The notes beneath the pieces are model-generated. The model saw only the letters and a program-made list of their open reading frames with translations. It was not told the DNA's origin and did no database searches. A DNA stretch of 64,000 bases from Bacillus thuringiensis (GTDB lineage: Bacteria > Bacillota > Bacilli > Bacillales > Bacillaceae_G): positions 5,113,501 to 5,177,500 of the forward strand of contig NZ_CP155559.1 of NCBI RefSeq assembly GCF_022095615.2, written 5' to 3'. Numbering within the stretch: the first letter of the stretch is position 1; the number at the start of each line of letters is the position of its first letter. Positions 26,678 to 36,480 of the stretch are shown here, piece by piece. The position numbers were made by a program, and so were the translations under genes.

Positions 26678-28126
26678 ATGTATATCTATATTTTCTTTTT
26701 TATTGTAAGCATGATTTATACCAAATGCAGCCAAAATGATCATTGAAATGGTGGCTGAATAATGATATCTTGATGCCACTTCTACTAACAACTGTGCCAT
26801 TATTAATCCTATCGCGTATAAGCAAATAATAAATAGAGACGATTTGTTTTTATTTTTAATAGCCACCAATACACCTACTAATGAAGTAACAATTAAGAAG
26901 TAATAAAACATATTAGATGCTACTGTATATCGTACTATATGATCTAATGCAGAATCAGCATAGGAAACTGCTGCACTATCCTCACCTAAAAGCTCAAAGA
27001 ATTTATTGGAGAATAATTTCACAAAATCAATATTATCATTTTTTATCCTCTCTTTTGCTTCTTCTAGCATTTTCTGTTGAGCATCATTCGCATTCCATCC
27101 TGGTTTATTACTATAATGAAACAATAGTTCAGCATCGGGTCGATTCCATTTCCCCGAGCTTTCTTCATTAAATCCTACATAAATGTTATACCCTGGGGTT
27201 GACGCTATCTCTTCACCTAAACGTACTGTTATATACTGATTTATTACTGAGGAAAAAATAAGGTATCCTACAACAATAACTCCTACATACGTTATCTTAT
27301 TTAACCATATTTTTTTATTCCCTATATGCTTTGTATCTATAATAAAAAACCATATCAATAGAGCAATAATTGGAACTGCTGCAATTGGTCGCACCATATT
27401 CATAAATGCAAGTAACGCTGCTATTAAAACGGAATAAACAAGTAATCGTTTTATATTTATATTGGCGATTTTTTCATGAGTCATTATCATAATAAGCCAA
27501 ATCAACAACAGTACTGTACAATAGAGCGGTTCTGACATTGCAAACATATTATAAATCGTTTGAGAAGGTAACGCTATCCATAAAACACTTGCTGTTATTG
27601 CAGTTTTAACCCCACCAATTTTTCTAGATATAGCATATATTAATCCCATTGATATTGTAGTTAAAATAACATTTAAAATAGGTGGTATCATATAACTAGA
27701 CCCAAAGATTTTCATGAAAACACTTAAAAACGAAGCATATCCAAAAATATGTGGAAATAATGCGATGTATCTATTATCAATGACAAAGTTTTCACTTAGT
27801 GCTTCTGCAGTATAATAAAACGTAGCATAATCAACCAATGGTTGAATTTGGTACCTAAGCACCCACGCTAATTTGAATGTAAAACAAACGATTACTAAAA
27901 CAAAAAAGCATTTTTTTTCACTTAATTTTTCTAGATATAGCGAACTTTTTCTAAGGATAAAACTTCCCACTGTAGATAATAATAAAACACCCACTAATAA
28001 TGTTACATAATTATACTTTTGAATATCTGAAAAATAATTAATAAGTAATACTAAAGTAAAAAAAACGTATATAACATATACCGCACGTGTAGAAAAATTA
28101 GACATATCTTTAAAAAATAATTTCAA
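26666..28126 (-). CDS. GT-C (GT39-like) polytopic glycosyltransferase
   Basis: Membrane protein of 486 residues with about 12 hydrophobic helices. Asp99 in the first outer loop (QPLVDYATFYY), an Arg-Pro pair (MNMVRPIAAV) and the late VEVASRYHY motif match the GT39/ArnT pattern expected of a lipid-phosphate-sugar transferase. It is more distant from the proteins at 18305 and 25124 than these are from each other. It is divergent from gtrA-gtrB across a 344-base gap. It is probably a decorator of cell-wall polymer or protein; the specific target is unknown. Confidence 0.82.
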   Translation of the reverse strand: MKLFFKDMSNFSTRAVYVIYVFFTLVLLINYFSDIQKYNYVTLLVGVLLLSTVGSFILRKSSLYLEKLSEKKCFFVLVIVCFTFKLAWVLRYQIQPLVDYATFYYTAEALSENFVIDNRYIALFPHIFGYASFLSVFMKIFGSSYMIPPILNVILTTISMGLIYAISRKIGGVKTAITASVLWIALPSQTIYNMFAMSEPLYCTVLLLIWLIMIMTHEKIANINIKRLLVYSVLIAALLAFMNMVRPIAAVPIIALLIWFFIIDTKHIGNKKIWLNKITYVGVIVVGYLIFSSVINQYITVRLGEEIASTPGYNIYVGFNEESSGKWNRPDAELLFHYSNKPGWNANDAQQKMLEEAKERIKNDNIDFVKLFSNKFFELLGEDSAAVSYADSALDHIVRYTVASNMFYYFLIVTSLVGVLVAIKNKNKSSLFIICLYAIGLIMAQLLVEVASRYHYSATISMIILAAFGINHAYNKKENIDIHEKA

Positions 28127-28470
28127 AACAATTTACTCCTTTAAAGATTAGTATTCAAAATAACGTTATCTCCATTACAAAAACATAATGAAAATTTAGG
28201 ACTATTCATTTTTACCACAAAACAAAAAATACACATATTATTTTTGTTCGCACTATACTTTTTAATTGTCGGTGGTACGTAAAGCATATCATATATTTAT
28301 CTATATTTTGTATATAATACCTATTTTTTCTAATTATTAAAAAAATCACTCTAATCAAAATAAATAACGTTTCATCATAAAATATGCTATAATAAGTATT
28401 TGTTATGTACGAATAACCTTTCTACATTTCCTGTTTTATTTATATATTTTATAAAGATGAGGATACTATT
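28127..28470 (+). promoter_or_regulatory. Divergent upstream region with extended -10 for gtrA
   Basis: Very AT-rich 344 bases between divergent glycosylation genes. TGCTATAAT (-10 TATAAT at 28388-28393 with an upstream TG) is a credible extended -10 about 80 bases before gtrA. No good -35, operator or hairpin was seen. Confidence 0.45.
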
Positions 28471-28854
28471 ATGGAGAAACTCTTAAAGTTTGGTTTAGTA
28501 GGAATCTTTAATACGCTCATTACAATTATTAGCTTTTGGATATTGTTAAAATTTGGGATGAACTACCTGATTGCGAATACCATTGCCTATTCAATTGGTG
28601 TTGCCAATAGCTACTATTGGAATAAAAATTGGGTGTTTAAACCTAATAATAAAAGCACGTCAATGTTCTTTAAATTTCTAACTGTAAATTTAATTGTATT
28701 TGCTTTTAATACATTATGTTTATTTATATTAGTAGATAAACTTACCCTTAATGCGTTAATTGCACAGATTTTCGCAATTGGTGTCGGAATGGTTATCAAT
28801 TTTGTCCTTAATAAAATTTGGACATTCAACCAAACTGAAAAGGCTACTAATTAA
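28471..28854 (+). CDS. GtrA-family membrane protein, putative lipid-sugar flippase subunit
   Basis: Small membrane protein of 127 residues with four hydrophobic helices, matching GtrA/GtcA/DPMS-like proteins. FGLVGIFNTLITIISFWIL near the start, NTIAYSIGVANSYYWNKNWVF near 36-56 and a mirrored VGMVINFVLNKIWTF at the end are the family repeats. GtrA proteins are thought to move undecaprenyl-phosphate sugars across the membrane. It starts an operon with the GtrB-type transferase 36 bases downstream, the classic pair. Confidence 0.88.
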   Translation: MEKLLKFGLVGIFNTLITIISFWILLKFGMNYLIANTIAYSIGVANSYYWNKNWVFKPNNKSTSMFFKFLTVNLIVFAFNTLCLFILVDKLTLNALIAQIFAIGVGMVINFVLNKIWTFNQTEKATN

Positions 28855-28890
28855 ACTTAAACAACTTATTAAAACTACGGAGGATACAAC

Positions 28891-29862
28891 ATGCAAAAAT
28901 TAATTTCGGTTGTAGTTCCTATGTACTTCGAGGAAGAAGTAGCGCAGGAATGTTATAACCGTCTAAAGTCCGTTATGCTTCAAAATGATATTAATTACGA
29001 ATTTGTCTTTGTAAACGACGGTAGTACAGACCGTACAATGGAAATCTTATCTGAGATTGCAGCAAATGATTACCGTACAAAAATCGTCAATTTCGCACGT
29101 AACTTTGGACACCAAATAGCCGTTACAGCTGGAATTGCTGCTGCAAAAGGGGACGCTATTGTAATTATCGATGCAGACTTACAAGATCCACCTGAAGTTA
29201 TTCCTGAACTTATTGCAAAATGGGAAGAAGGATATGAAGTTGTTTATGCGAAACGTAAACAACGTAAAGGTGAAACTTGGTTTAAACTTTTAACAGCTAA
29301 ATATTTCTATAAATTCTTAAACTATATGTCTGATATCGATATCCCAAAAGATACTGGTGATTTCAGAATCATCGATCGCAAAGTAGCTGATGTTTTCAAT
29401 CAAATGACTGAACGAAATCGCTTCATCCGCGGTATGATGTCTTGGGTTGGCTTCCGTCAAACGTATGTTGAATATGAACGTGATGAGCGCTTTGCTGGTG
29501 AAACAAAATATCCATTGAAGAAAATGATTAAATTTGCATCTGATGGCATTATTGCATTTTCGACAAAACCATTACGCATCGTTATGTCTTTAGGTTTATT
29601 ATCAGTTCTTATTTCAATAATTGTCTTACTATATACAATTACTGTGAAAATTATTGGCACTGGTACGCAAACAGGTTGGGCATCTATTATGGTTGCTATT
29701 ACATTCTTTAGCGGTATTCAGTTACTTGGTCTTGGAATCGTTGGCCAATATATTGCTCGTATTTATGACGAGAGTAAAAACCGTCCGATTTATATCGTAA
29801 AAGAAACAATCAATATTGAGCAAGAAGAGACTACACGAACAAAAGAAAAAGTGAATGCATAA
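28891..29862 (+). CDS. GtrB/CsbB-type undecaprenyl-phosphate glycosyltransferase
   Basis: GT2 enzyme of 323 residues that attaches a sugar from a nucleotide donor to undecaprenyl phosphate. The N-terminal transferase domain begins ISVVVPMYFEEE, with VFVNDGSTDRT near 49, the DxD metal motif IIDADLQDPPEVI near 91-103 and RFIRGMMSWVGF near 178. Two C-terminal transmembrane helices (about 230-285) anchor it. The layout is as in GtrB, B. subtilis CsbB/YkcC and Dpm1. SD GGAGG precedes the ATG. With GtrA upstream and three GT-C proteins within 12 kb, a three-component sugar decoration system is likely. Confidence 0.9.
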   Translation: MQKLISVVVPMYFEEEVAQECYNRLKSVMLQNDINYEFVFVNDGSTDRTMEILSEIAANDYRTKIVNFARNFGHQIAVTAGIAAAKGDAIVIIDADLQDPPEVIPELIAKWEEGYEVVYAKRKQRKGETWFKLLTAKYFYKFLNYMSDIDIPKDTGDFRIIDRKVADVFNQMTERNRFIRGMMSWVGFRQTYVEYERDERFAGETKYPLKKMIKFASDGIIAFSTKPLRIVMSLGLLSVLISIIVLLYTITVKIIGTGTQTGWASIMVAITFFSGIQLLGLGIVGQYIARIYDESKNRPIYIVKETINIEQEETTRTKEKVNA

Positions 29863-29863
29863 T

Positions 29864-29903
29864 AAAAAAGGTAACAATGAAAACTATCATTGTTACCTTT
29901 TTA
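29864..29903. terminator. Bidirectional terminator between gtrB-like and tetR-like genes
   Basis: Stem AAAAAGGTAACAATGA with TCATTGTTACCTTTTT. The final Lys-Arg codons and stop of the TetR gene fall inside it. Confidence 0.92.
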
Positions 29904-30765
29904 TATTGTAATACCCCATAAGCCTCAAACGAAATTCTTTTAAATTTGGATATACCTCTAAATTAGATAACATCCCTTGAATGACCGGAATTCTTGGATT
30001 TTGCAATCTCATTTCTGCCTCCAAAACATCTAATGTCACAAGTAATTCCTCATCTTCTAATTGATCAGCTAATGTACGTTTAAAAACGATAATTTCTTTT
30101 AAAAAGTGTTCCTTAACCTGCTCCTTAATAAGCTCTGATTTGCAAAGAAATTCTCCAAGCTTTTCTTCATGTAACACAGGTTCTTCCGAAGATCCTACCA
30201 ATCCATCTACTAAATCATCTACTCTTTTCAAAATAAAAGCAGAAACATAAGATAAGTCAATTTCTGACGCTTGTAAAATAATTAACTCTAAATATCCACG
30301 GCATATGCCTTCTACCATAATGACTAAATCTAATAAATAAGGCATAACCTTTTCACCATAAATAGACAATAAACTATTCCGATAAAATGCGTGAGACTCT
30401 AACTTCATCCTCATCATAAACTCTTCTACTTCTTTATTAAAAGGTATAGCATTTTCCCTCGCATGCATAATAATAAATTCTTTATGCTTTTGTATATCGT
30501 TAAACTGGCAATGCAATTGTTTTGCAAATTTTTCACGTGGTAATAATGATTCTTTTTCAATATCCATCATTTTTTTTTGAATCTTGTCATAGTAATATCG
30601 AAGTGTTGCTAATAAAAGCTCATCTTTCGATTTAAAGTATAAATAGAAAGCTCCCTTAGATATGCCACAAGCTGTCACAATTTCCTGTACTGATGTCGCA
30701 TTTACACCCTTAGTCGCAAATAACTTCATAGCCATCTCTATAATTAAACGCTCTTTTTCTTTCAT
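29893..30765 (-). CDS. TetR-family repressor of the adjacent RND efflux pump
   Basis: TetR-type regulator of 290 residues, long for the family (usually about 190-220), with an extra C-terminal helical region. The N-terminal helix-turn-helix is clear: ATSVQEIVTACGISKGAFYLYFKSKDELL (residues 23-51). It is divergent from the RND pump gene and two palindromes TGACC-type in the shared promoter (30837-30883) are its likely operators. B. subtilis has the same arrangement with YerO and SwrC. The inducer is unknown. Repression of both genes by this protein is inference from position and operators. Confidence 0.88.
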   Translation of the reverse strand: MKEKERLIIEMAMKLFATKGVNATSVQEIVTACGISKGAFYLYFKSKDELLLATLRYYYDKIQKKMMDIEKESLLPREKFAKQLHCQFNDIQKHKEFIIMHARENAIPFNKEVEEFMMRMKLESHAFYRNSLLSIYGEKVMPYLLDLVIMVEGICRGYLELIILQASEIDLSYVSAFILKRVDDLVDGLVGSSEEPVLHEEKLGEFLCKSELIKEQVKEHFLKEIIVFKRTLADQLEDEELLVTLDVLEAEMRLQNPRIPVIQGMLSNLEVYPNLKEFRLRLMGYYNIKR

Positions 30766-30828
30766 ATCATGTCTCTCCTAAATTTAATCTCGCATCTTAT
30801 TATGAATTTATTATACCATCCCTTTTCA

Positions 30829-30883
30829 TTGACGGCTGACCAATCAGTCAGTTATATTATGTATTAGACTGACCAGTTGGTCA
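30829..30883 (+). promoter_or_regulatory. RND pump promoter with two TetR operators
   Basis: -35 TTGACG (30829-30834), 18-base spacer, -10 TATATT (30853-30858). Operator 1, TGACCAATCAGTCA (30837-30850), fills the spacer. Operator 2, TGACCAGTTGGTCA (30870-30883), is a near-perfect palindrome just past the start point. Centres are 33 bases apart, about three helical turns. Confidence 0.8.
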
Positions 30884-30907
30884 ATACAATACAAAGGGAG
30901 CGCAAAC

Positions 30908-33900
30908 ATGAACAAAATCATTAATTTCTCGTTAAAAAATAAGTTCGCAGTTTGGCTACTAACCATTATTGTTACCATTGCAGGTATTTATTCTGGGCTG
31001 AATATGAAGCTGGAAACAATTCCTGATATTACAACACCGGTTGTAACAGTAACTACGGTTTATCCTGGTGCTACACCAGAAGAAGTAGCTGACAAAGTTT
31101 CAAAACCGATGGAAGAGCAACTACAAAATTTAAGTGGTGTAAATGTTGTTAGCTCATCATCTTTTCAAAACGCATCTTCTATTCAGGTAGAATATGATTT
31201 TGATAAAAACATGGAAAAAGCTGAAACAGAAATTAAAGAAGCTCTCGCAAACGTGAAGATGCCAGAAGGCGTAAAGGACCCTAAGGTTTCACGTGTAAAC
31301 TTCAATGCCTTTCCAGTGATTTCGTTAAGCGTAGCAAGTAAAAATGAATCTTTAGCTACCTTAACTGAGAATGTAGAAAAGAATGTTGTTCCAGGTTTAA
31401 AAGGACTTGATGGAGTCGCATCTGTTCAAATTTCAGGTCAACAAGTAGATGAAGTACAACTTGTCTTCAAAAAAGATAAGATGAAAGAATTAGGTTTAAG
31501 TGAAGATACTGTAAAAAATGTGATTAAAGGATCGGATGTATCTTTACCACTTGGCTTATATACATTTAAAGACACGGAAAAATCAGTTATTGTAGATGGA
31601 AATATTACAACAATTAAAGCATTAAAAGAGCTAAAAATCCCAGCTGTACCTTCAGCCCCTAGCGCTCAAGGTAGTCAAAATGCTGGAGCTAGTGCACAAA
31701 CGCCGCAAATGAATCCAGCCGCTATGAATGGAATTCCAACCGTTACATTAGACGAAATTGCTGACATTAAAGAAGTTGGGAAAGCAGAATCTATTTCTCG
31801 AACGAATGGAAAAGAAGCAATTGGAATTCAAATTGTGAAGGCCGCTGATGCAAATACGGTTGATGTTGTAAATGCAGTGAAAGATAAAGTAAAAGACCTT
31901 GAGAAAAAATATAAAGACTTAGAAATCATCTCAACATTCGACCAAGGTGCACCTATTGAGAAATCAGTAGAAACAATGCTGAGCAAAGCCATTTTCGGGG
32001 CTATCTTTGCGATTGTTATTATTATGTTGTTCCTACGAAATATCCGAACAACATTAATCTCTGTCGTTTCTATACCACTTTCTTTATTAATTGCTGTATT
32101 AGTCATAAAGCAAATGGATATTACGCTTAACATTATGACACTTGGAGCGATGACAGTCGCTATCGGGCGTGTTGTTGATGACTCCATTGTTGTTATTGAA
32201 AATATTTACCGACGTATGTCGTTATCAGAAGAGAAACTGCGCGGAAAAGATTTAATTCGTGAAGCTACGAAGGAAATGTTTGTCCCAATTATGTCTTCTA
32301 CTATCGTAACCATTGCTGTATTCTTACCGCTTGGGCTAGTAAAAGGTATGATTGGTGAAATGTTCTTACCATTTGCCTTAACTATTGTCTTCGCTTTATT
32401 AGCATCATTACTAGTAGCAGTTACAATCGTACCAATGCTAGCTCACTCTTTATTTAAGAAAGAGAGCATGAGGGAAAAAGAAGTACATCATGAAGAAAAA
32501 CCAAGTAAATTAGCAAACGGGTATAAACGCATACTTGCATGGGCTTTAAATCACAAAATTATTACATCAAGTATCGCTGTCCTTCTATTAGTTGGTAGTC
32601 TTGCACTAGTGCCAATTATCGGTGTAAGTTTCTTACCATCTGAAGAAGAAAAGATGATCATTACAACATACAACCCTGAACCAGGGCAAACGTTAGAAGA
32701 CGTTGAAAAAATTGCAACGAAAGCTGAGAAGCACTTCCAAGATAATAAAGACGTCAAAACAATTCAATTCTCATTAGGTGGCGAAAACCCAATGAGTCCT
32801 GGTCAATCCAACCAGGCAATGTTCTTCGTGCAATATGATAACGACACGAAAAACTTCGAAAAAGAGAAAGAACAAGTCGTTAAAGATTTACAGAAGATGT
32901 CTGGAAAAGGCGAATGGAAAAACCAAGATTTCGGAGCAAGTGGCGGTAGTAATGAAATTAAACTATACGTTTACGGAGATAGCTCGGAAGACATTAAGCC
33001 TGTCGTAAAAGATATTCAAACTATCATGAAAAAAAATAAAGACTTAAAAGATATAGACTCCAGTATTGCAAAAACGTACGCAGAGTATACTTTAGTCGCA
33101 GATCAAGAAAAACTAAGTAAAATGGGTCTAACGGCTGCACAAATTGGAATGGGACTCTCTAATCAACATGATCGCCCTGTTCTGACAACAATTAAAAAAG
33201 ACGGTAAAGATGTCAATGTATATGTAGAAGCTGAAAAACAAAATTATGAAACAATCGATGACTTAACAAATCGAAAAATTACAACACCACTTGGTACTGA
33301 AGTGGCTGTGAAAGATGTTATGACTGTAAAAGAAGGTGAAACTTCTAATACAGTGAAACACCGCGATGGCCGCGTTTATGCGGAAGTAAGCGCAAAACTA
33401 ATATCTGATGACGTTTCAAAAGCATCTGCCGCTGTTCAAAAAGAAGTAGATAAAATGGCTCTTCCTTCGGGCGTAGATGTTTCTATGGGCGGCGTTACAA
33501 AAGATATTGAAGAATCATTCAAGCAACTTGGCTTAGCGATGTTAGCTGCGATTGCCATTGTATACTTCGTTCTTGTCGTTACATTTGGCGGTGCTCTTGC
33601 ACCATTCGCAATTTTATTCTCGCTACCATTTACAATTATCGGAGCTCTTGTTGCCTTATTAATCTCTGGTGAAACGTTAAGTGTATCTGCAATGATTGGT
33701 GCGCTTATGTTAATCGGTATTGTTGTAACAAACGCAATCGTGCTTATCGACCGCGTTATTCATAAAGAAAATGAAGGTCTATCAACACGTGAAGCTTTAT
33801 TAGAGGCTGGTGCTACACGCCTTCGCCCTATTTTAATGACTGCAATTGCAACAATCGGGGCTCTTATCCCGCTTGCATTAGGATTTGAAGGTAGCGGCTT

Positions 33901-34024
33901 AATTTCTAAAGGCCTTGGTGTAACAGTAATTGGTGGATTAACAAGTTCAACGTTATTAACACTTCTTATTGTTCCAATCGTTTATGAAGTATTAAGCAAG
34001 TTCAAAAAGAAAAAAGCAAAATAA
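30908..34024 (+). CDS. swrC: RND-family efflux transporter, SwrC/YerP-like
   Basis: Resistance-nodulation-division pump of 1038 residues in the AcrB/HAE layout: helix 1 (about 10-30), large outer domain, helices 2-6 (about 345-525), a second outer domain and helices 7-12. VAIGRVVDDSIVVIENI near 418 is the helix-4 proton-relay motif with its Asp pair. Gram-positive SwrC handles surfactin and other amphiphiles without an outer-membrane channel. An Ala/Gln/Pro-rich linker (about 250-275) interrupts the first outer domain. The gene is monocistronic with SD GGGAG. Substrates cannot be read from sequence. Confidence 0.9.
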   Translation: MNKIINFSLKNKFAVWLLTIIVTIAGIYSGLNMKLETIPDITTPVVTVTTVYPGATPEEVADKVSKPMEEQLQNLSGVNVVSSSSFQNASSIQVEYDFDKNMEKAETEIKEALANVKMPEGVKDPKVSRVNFNAFPVISLSVASKNESLATLTENVEKNVVPGLKGLDGVASVQISGQQVDEVQLVFKKDKMKELGLSEDTVKNVIKGSDVSLPLGLYTFKDTEKSVIVDGNITTIKALKELKIPAVPSAPSAQGSQNAGASAQTPQMNPAAMNGIPTVTLDEIADIKEVGKAESISRTNGKEAIGIQIVKAADANTVDVVNAVKDKVKDLEKKYKDLEIISTFDQGAPIEKSVETMLSKAIFGAIFAIVIIMLFLRNIRTTLISVVSIPLSLLIAVLVIKQMDITLNIMTLGAMTVAIGRVVDDSIVVIENIYRRMSLSEEKLRGKDLIREATKEMFVPIMSSTIVTIAVFLPLGLVKGMIGEMFLPFALTIVFALLASLLVAVTIVPMLAHSLFKKESMREKEVHHEEKPSKLANGYKRILAWALNHKIITSSIAVLLLVGSLALVPIIGVSFLPSEEEKMIITTYNPEPGQTLEDVEKIATKAEKHFQDNKDVKTIQFSLGGENPMSPGQSNQAMFFVQYDNDTKNFEKEKEQVVKDLQKMSGKGEWKNQDFGASGGSNEIKLYVYGDSSEDIKPVVKDIQTIMKKNKDLKDIDSSIAKTYAEYTLVADQEKLSKMGLTAAQIGMGLSNQHDRPVLTTIKKDGKDVNVYVEAEKQNYETIDDLTNRKITTPLGTEVAVKDVMTVKEGETSNTVKHRDGRVYAEVSAKLISDDVSKASAAVQKEVDKMALPSGVDVSMGGVTKDIEESFKQLGLAMLAAIAIVYFVLVVTFGGALAPFAILFSLPFTIIGALVALLISGETLSVSAMIGALMLIGIVVTNAIVLIDRVIHKENEGLSTREALLEAGATRLRPILMTAIATIGALIPLALGFEGSGLISKGLGVTVIGGLTSSTLLTLLIVPIVYEVLSKFKKKKAK

Positions 34025-34062
34025 CAAAAAAATAACCTCGCTAACTGCGAGGTTATTTTTTA
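34025..34062. terminator. Bidirectional terminator
   Basis: Perfect stem AAAAAATAACCTCGC with GCGAGGTTATTTTTT between the convergent swrC-like and msrAB genes; it includes the msrAB stop. Confidence 0.93.
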
Positions 34063-35018
34063 TTTCCAAACAAGATTAGAAAATCACCATAACCTTCTTT
34101 TTCTAATTCCTCTTTTGGAATAAATCGAAGAGCTGCGGAATTAATACAGTAACGAAGACCATCTGGTCCTGGACCGTCTGGAAATACGTGCCCCAGATGT
34201 GAGTCTCCTTCCTTACTTCTCACTTCTGTACGCGTCATATTATGACTCACATCCATTTTTTCTTTCACACTTGCTGACATAACTGGCTTCATAAAACTAG
34301 GCCATCCACACCCGCTATCAAATTTATCTATAGAAGTAAACAAAGGCTCACCTGAAACGATGTCTACATAAAGACCTTCTTCTTTATGATTCCAATACTC
34401 ATTTCGAAATGGTGGTTCTGTACCATTTTCCTGTGTTACATAAAACTGCATCTCATTGAGTTCTTCTTTTAAATGAGCATTATCTTTTGGCCAATGTTGT
34501 TTAATAAACGCATCTCGCCCTGAACCCTTACGGTATAACTCGTAACGAAATGTGTTTTTCTTATGATATCCTTGGTGATATTCCTCAGCCGGATAAAACG
34601 TAGTAGCTGATAATATTTGAGTCGCAATCGGCTTTGAAAAGCGTCCACTCTTTGCAAGCTCTTCTTTTGAAGCCTCTGCTTTTTTATGTTGTTCTTCATT
34701 ATGATAAAAAATCACCGTTTCGTAAGACTGTCCGCGATCGTGGAATTGTCCACCTATATCAGTCGGATCAATTTGTCTCCAATATATATTTAATAACTCT
34801 TCATACGGCATTTTATTTGCGTCAAATGTAATTTGTACTACCTCATAGTGTCCCGTCGTTTCTGAACATACTTCTTTATACGTTGGATTCTCTTTATGAC
34901 CACCTGTATAGCCAGAAACAACCTTTATAATCCCTTCCATCTCTTCAAATGGCGAAACCATACACCAGAAGCATCCTCCAGCAAATGTAGCTAACTCTAC
35001 CTTTTCATTTACAGCCAT
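34053..35018 (-). CDS. msrAB: Fused peptide-methionine sulfoxide reductase MsrA-MsrB
   Basis: Bifunctional enzyme of 321 residues repairing both stereoisomers of methionine sulfoxide. Residues 1-165 are MsrA with the catalytic Cys16 in AGGCFWC. Residues about 185-315 are MsrB with the catalytic Cys291 in [11 protein letters not shown] and a likely resolving Cys237 in [18 protein letters not shown] supplies metal-free MsrB active-site His residues, and the usual paired CxxC zinc motifs of MsrB are absent. No signal peptide is present, so it is cytosolic. It is monocistronic. Confidence 0.95.
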   Translation of the reverse strand: MAVNEKVELATFAGGCFWCMVSPFEEMEGIIKVVSGYTGGHKENPTYKEVCSETTGHYEVVQITFDANKMPYEELLNIYWRQIDPTDIGGQFHDRGQSYETVIFYHNEEQHKKAEASKEELAKSGRFSKPIATQILSATTFYPAEEYHQGYHKKNTFRYELYRKGSGRDAFIKQHWPKDNAHLKEELNEMQFYVTQENGTEPPFRNEYWNHKEEGLYVDIVSGEPLFTSIDKFDSGCGWPSFMKPVMSASVKEKMDVSHNMTRTEVRSKEGDSHLGHVFPDGPGPDGLRYCINSAALRFIPKEELEKEGYGDFLILFGNKK

Positions 35019-35075
35019 TATTTCACCCCTATTCTATCTTCTGCTTACAGTATGGCATAAAAAACATCATGTTAT

Positions 35076-35110
35076 AAAAGAAAAAGCATCGAACATCGAT
35101 GCTTTTTCTT
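35076..35110 (-). terminator. Terminator after the AI-2E family gene
   Basis: Stem AAAAAGCATCGA with TCGATGCTTTTT flanked by A and T runs, abutting the gene stop. Confidence 0.9.
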
Positions 35111-36153
35111 TACTTCACCTTGTTTTTTTCCAAGTCCTGCTCCATTTCATCACTTGTTACATCTAAAACATCTAATAAGAAAATGAAGATTGGAATACCG
35201 ATAATTAGTCCCCATACACCTAAGAAGTGTTCTGAGAAGATTAATACCATAAATGTATAGAAAATCGGTAAATTTGTTTTTTGCGACATAAACTTCGGAT
35301 TTAGCACGTAACTTTCAAGTGCATGAATTACTGTTACGATAATTAAAATATAAACAACGTACATAATACCGCCGATATTGTAAGCAATCATACAAAGCGG
35401 GAATAACGAAATGATAACCCCAGCTACTGGAATTAAACCGAGCAAGAAGATCATTAACGCTAAACCTAATAATTGCGGAAATCCTAATATCCATAGTGCA
35501 ATAACGGATAAAACACAGTTAACAACTGCAATTAAAAATTGTGCTTCGATTACTTTTCCGAATGAACGTGCAAATTTCTTACCGAAGTACTCAATTTCAG
35601 TATAGAAAATTGCAAGTCGGCTTTCTTTAAACTTTGCAGTAAAAGCAACAATACGAGCTTTCTCCAATAAGAAAAATAAACTTAAAATTAAAGAAAGTAA
35701 CACTTGAAGGCCAAATTTCCCAACATTCGTAATCGATTTATACAAAATGTCAACGCCTTGTCCTACATATTTCGAAAGTTCCATATGATTAACAGCATTA
35801 ACTGCATACTTAATTAATTCACTATCCGGTGGGTTTCTTAAAAATACGTTAAATTGATAAATCAATTGTGAAATTTGTATCGTTAATACTGGTAAATATT
35901 TAAATAGCGTAATAGCAATTCCACCAATTAACATTACATATAGAAATGCTATAATAATTTTTCGGTTAATGGGCATGAAATGATCTAATTTGCGGGAAAT
36001 AAACTTTTGGAATCGATCCATTAAATACGTGAGAATAAACGTAATTAAAATTAAATTCAACATACTTTGCAGCCCGTATAACACGAGAGCAAGTATTACT
36101 AATACGAGAAACCTCTGAAATCCTTTGCTTTGAAACAGGTTTTTTATTTGCAT
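35110..36153 (-). CDS. AI-2E family (UPF0118) membrane transporter
   Basis: Polytopic membrane protein of 347 residues with about eight hydrophobic helices and the family pattern: paired N-terminal helices, a soluble segment (about 85-150), then a C-terminal half with FLLGLIPVAGVIISLFPL near 238 and a VLNPKFMSQKTNLPIFYTF loop near 284, corresponding to the conserved P-x-x-h-G stretches. Members include Na+/H+ antiporters and putative exporters, and the AI-2 role holds for few of them. A charged C-terminal tail follows. It is monocistronic. Function is not assigned. Confidence 0.82.
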   Translation of the reverse strand: MQIKNLFQSKGFQRFLVLVILALVLYGLQSMLNLILITFILTYLMDRFQKFISRKLDHFMPINRKIIIAFLYVMLIGGIAITLFKYLPVLTIQISQLIYQFNVFLRNPPDSELIKYAVNAVNHMELSKYVGQGVDILYKSITNVGKFGLQVLLSLILSLFFLLEKARIVAFTAKFKESRLAIFYTEIEYFGKKFARSFGKVIEAQFLIAVVNCVLSVIALWILGFPQLLGLALMIFLLGLIPVAGVIISLFPLCMIAYNIGGIMYVVYILIIVTVIHALESYVLNPKFMSQKTNLPIFYTFMVLIFSEHFLGVWGLIIGIPIFIFLLDVLDVTSDEMEQDLEKNKVK

Positions 36154-36410
36154 AATCGACGAGTACTCTCTCCTGTCCTATAAAGTAAAACGTTAATAAG
36201 TAGATTTTTTCTCTCTTCTCTACCTTTAATTATTTATTCATATAAAGATTTTTACAAGCTTATTATAGATCTCCCTTAGCAGATCCTATAGTAGCTTACT
36301 TCTTATTTTACAATACAATGACCTAATTCAAAACGTATTCTACACAGTATTAATGAAGATTTAAGGAAACTTACATTTTATTAAAATAGGTCTTACCACT
36401 ACTGTAACAT
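36154..36410. other. Intergenic region upstream of the AI-2E gene
   Basis: AT-rich, 257 bases, holding the unmarked promoter of the AI-2E family gene on the minus strand. No operator, repeat or coding frame with a ribosome site was seen. Confidence 0.5.
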
Positions 36411-36460
36411 AAAAAGCAAGCTATCAGTAGAAATCTGTCCTACAAATAGCTTGCTTTTCT
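36411..36460 (-). terminator. Terminator of the lrgAB operon
   Basis: Stem AAAAGCAAGCTAT with ATAGCTTGCTTTT around a 21-base loop, downstream of lrgB. Confidence 0.85.
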
Positions 36461-36480
36461 CATTTTTTAAGTAAGTTTTA

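Noticed and set aside
30525..30550. CACGTG-containing sequence that resembles parS
   Set aside because: Only the central six bases match; flanks do not fit TGTTNCACGTGAAACA, and it lies inside the TetR coding sequence.
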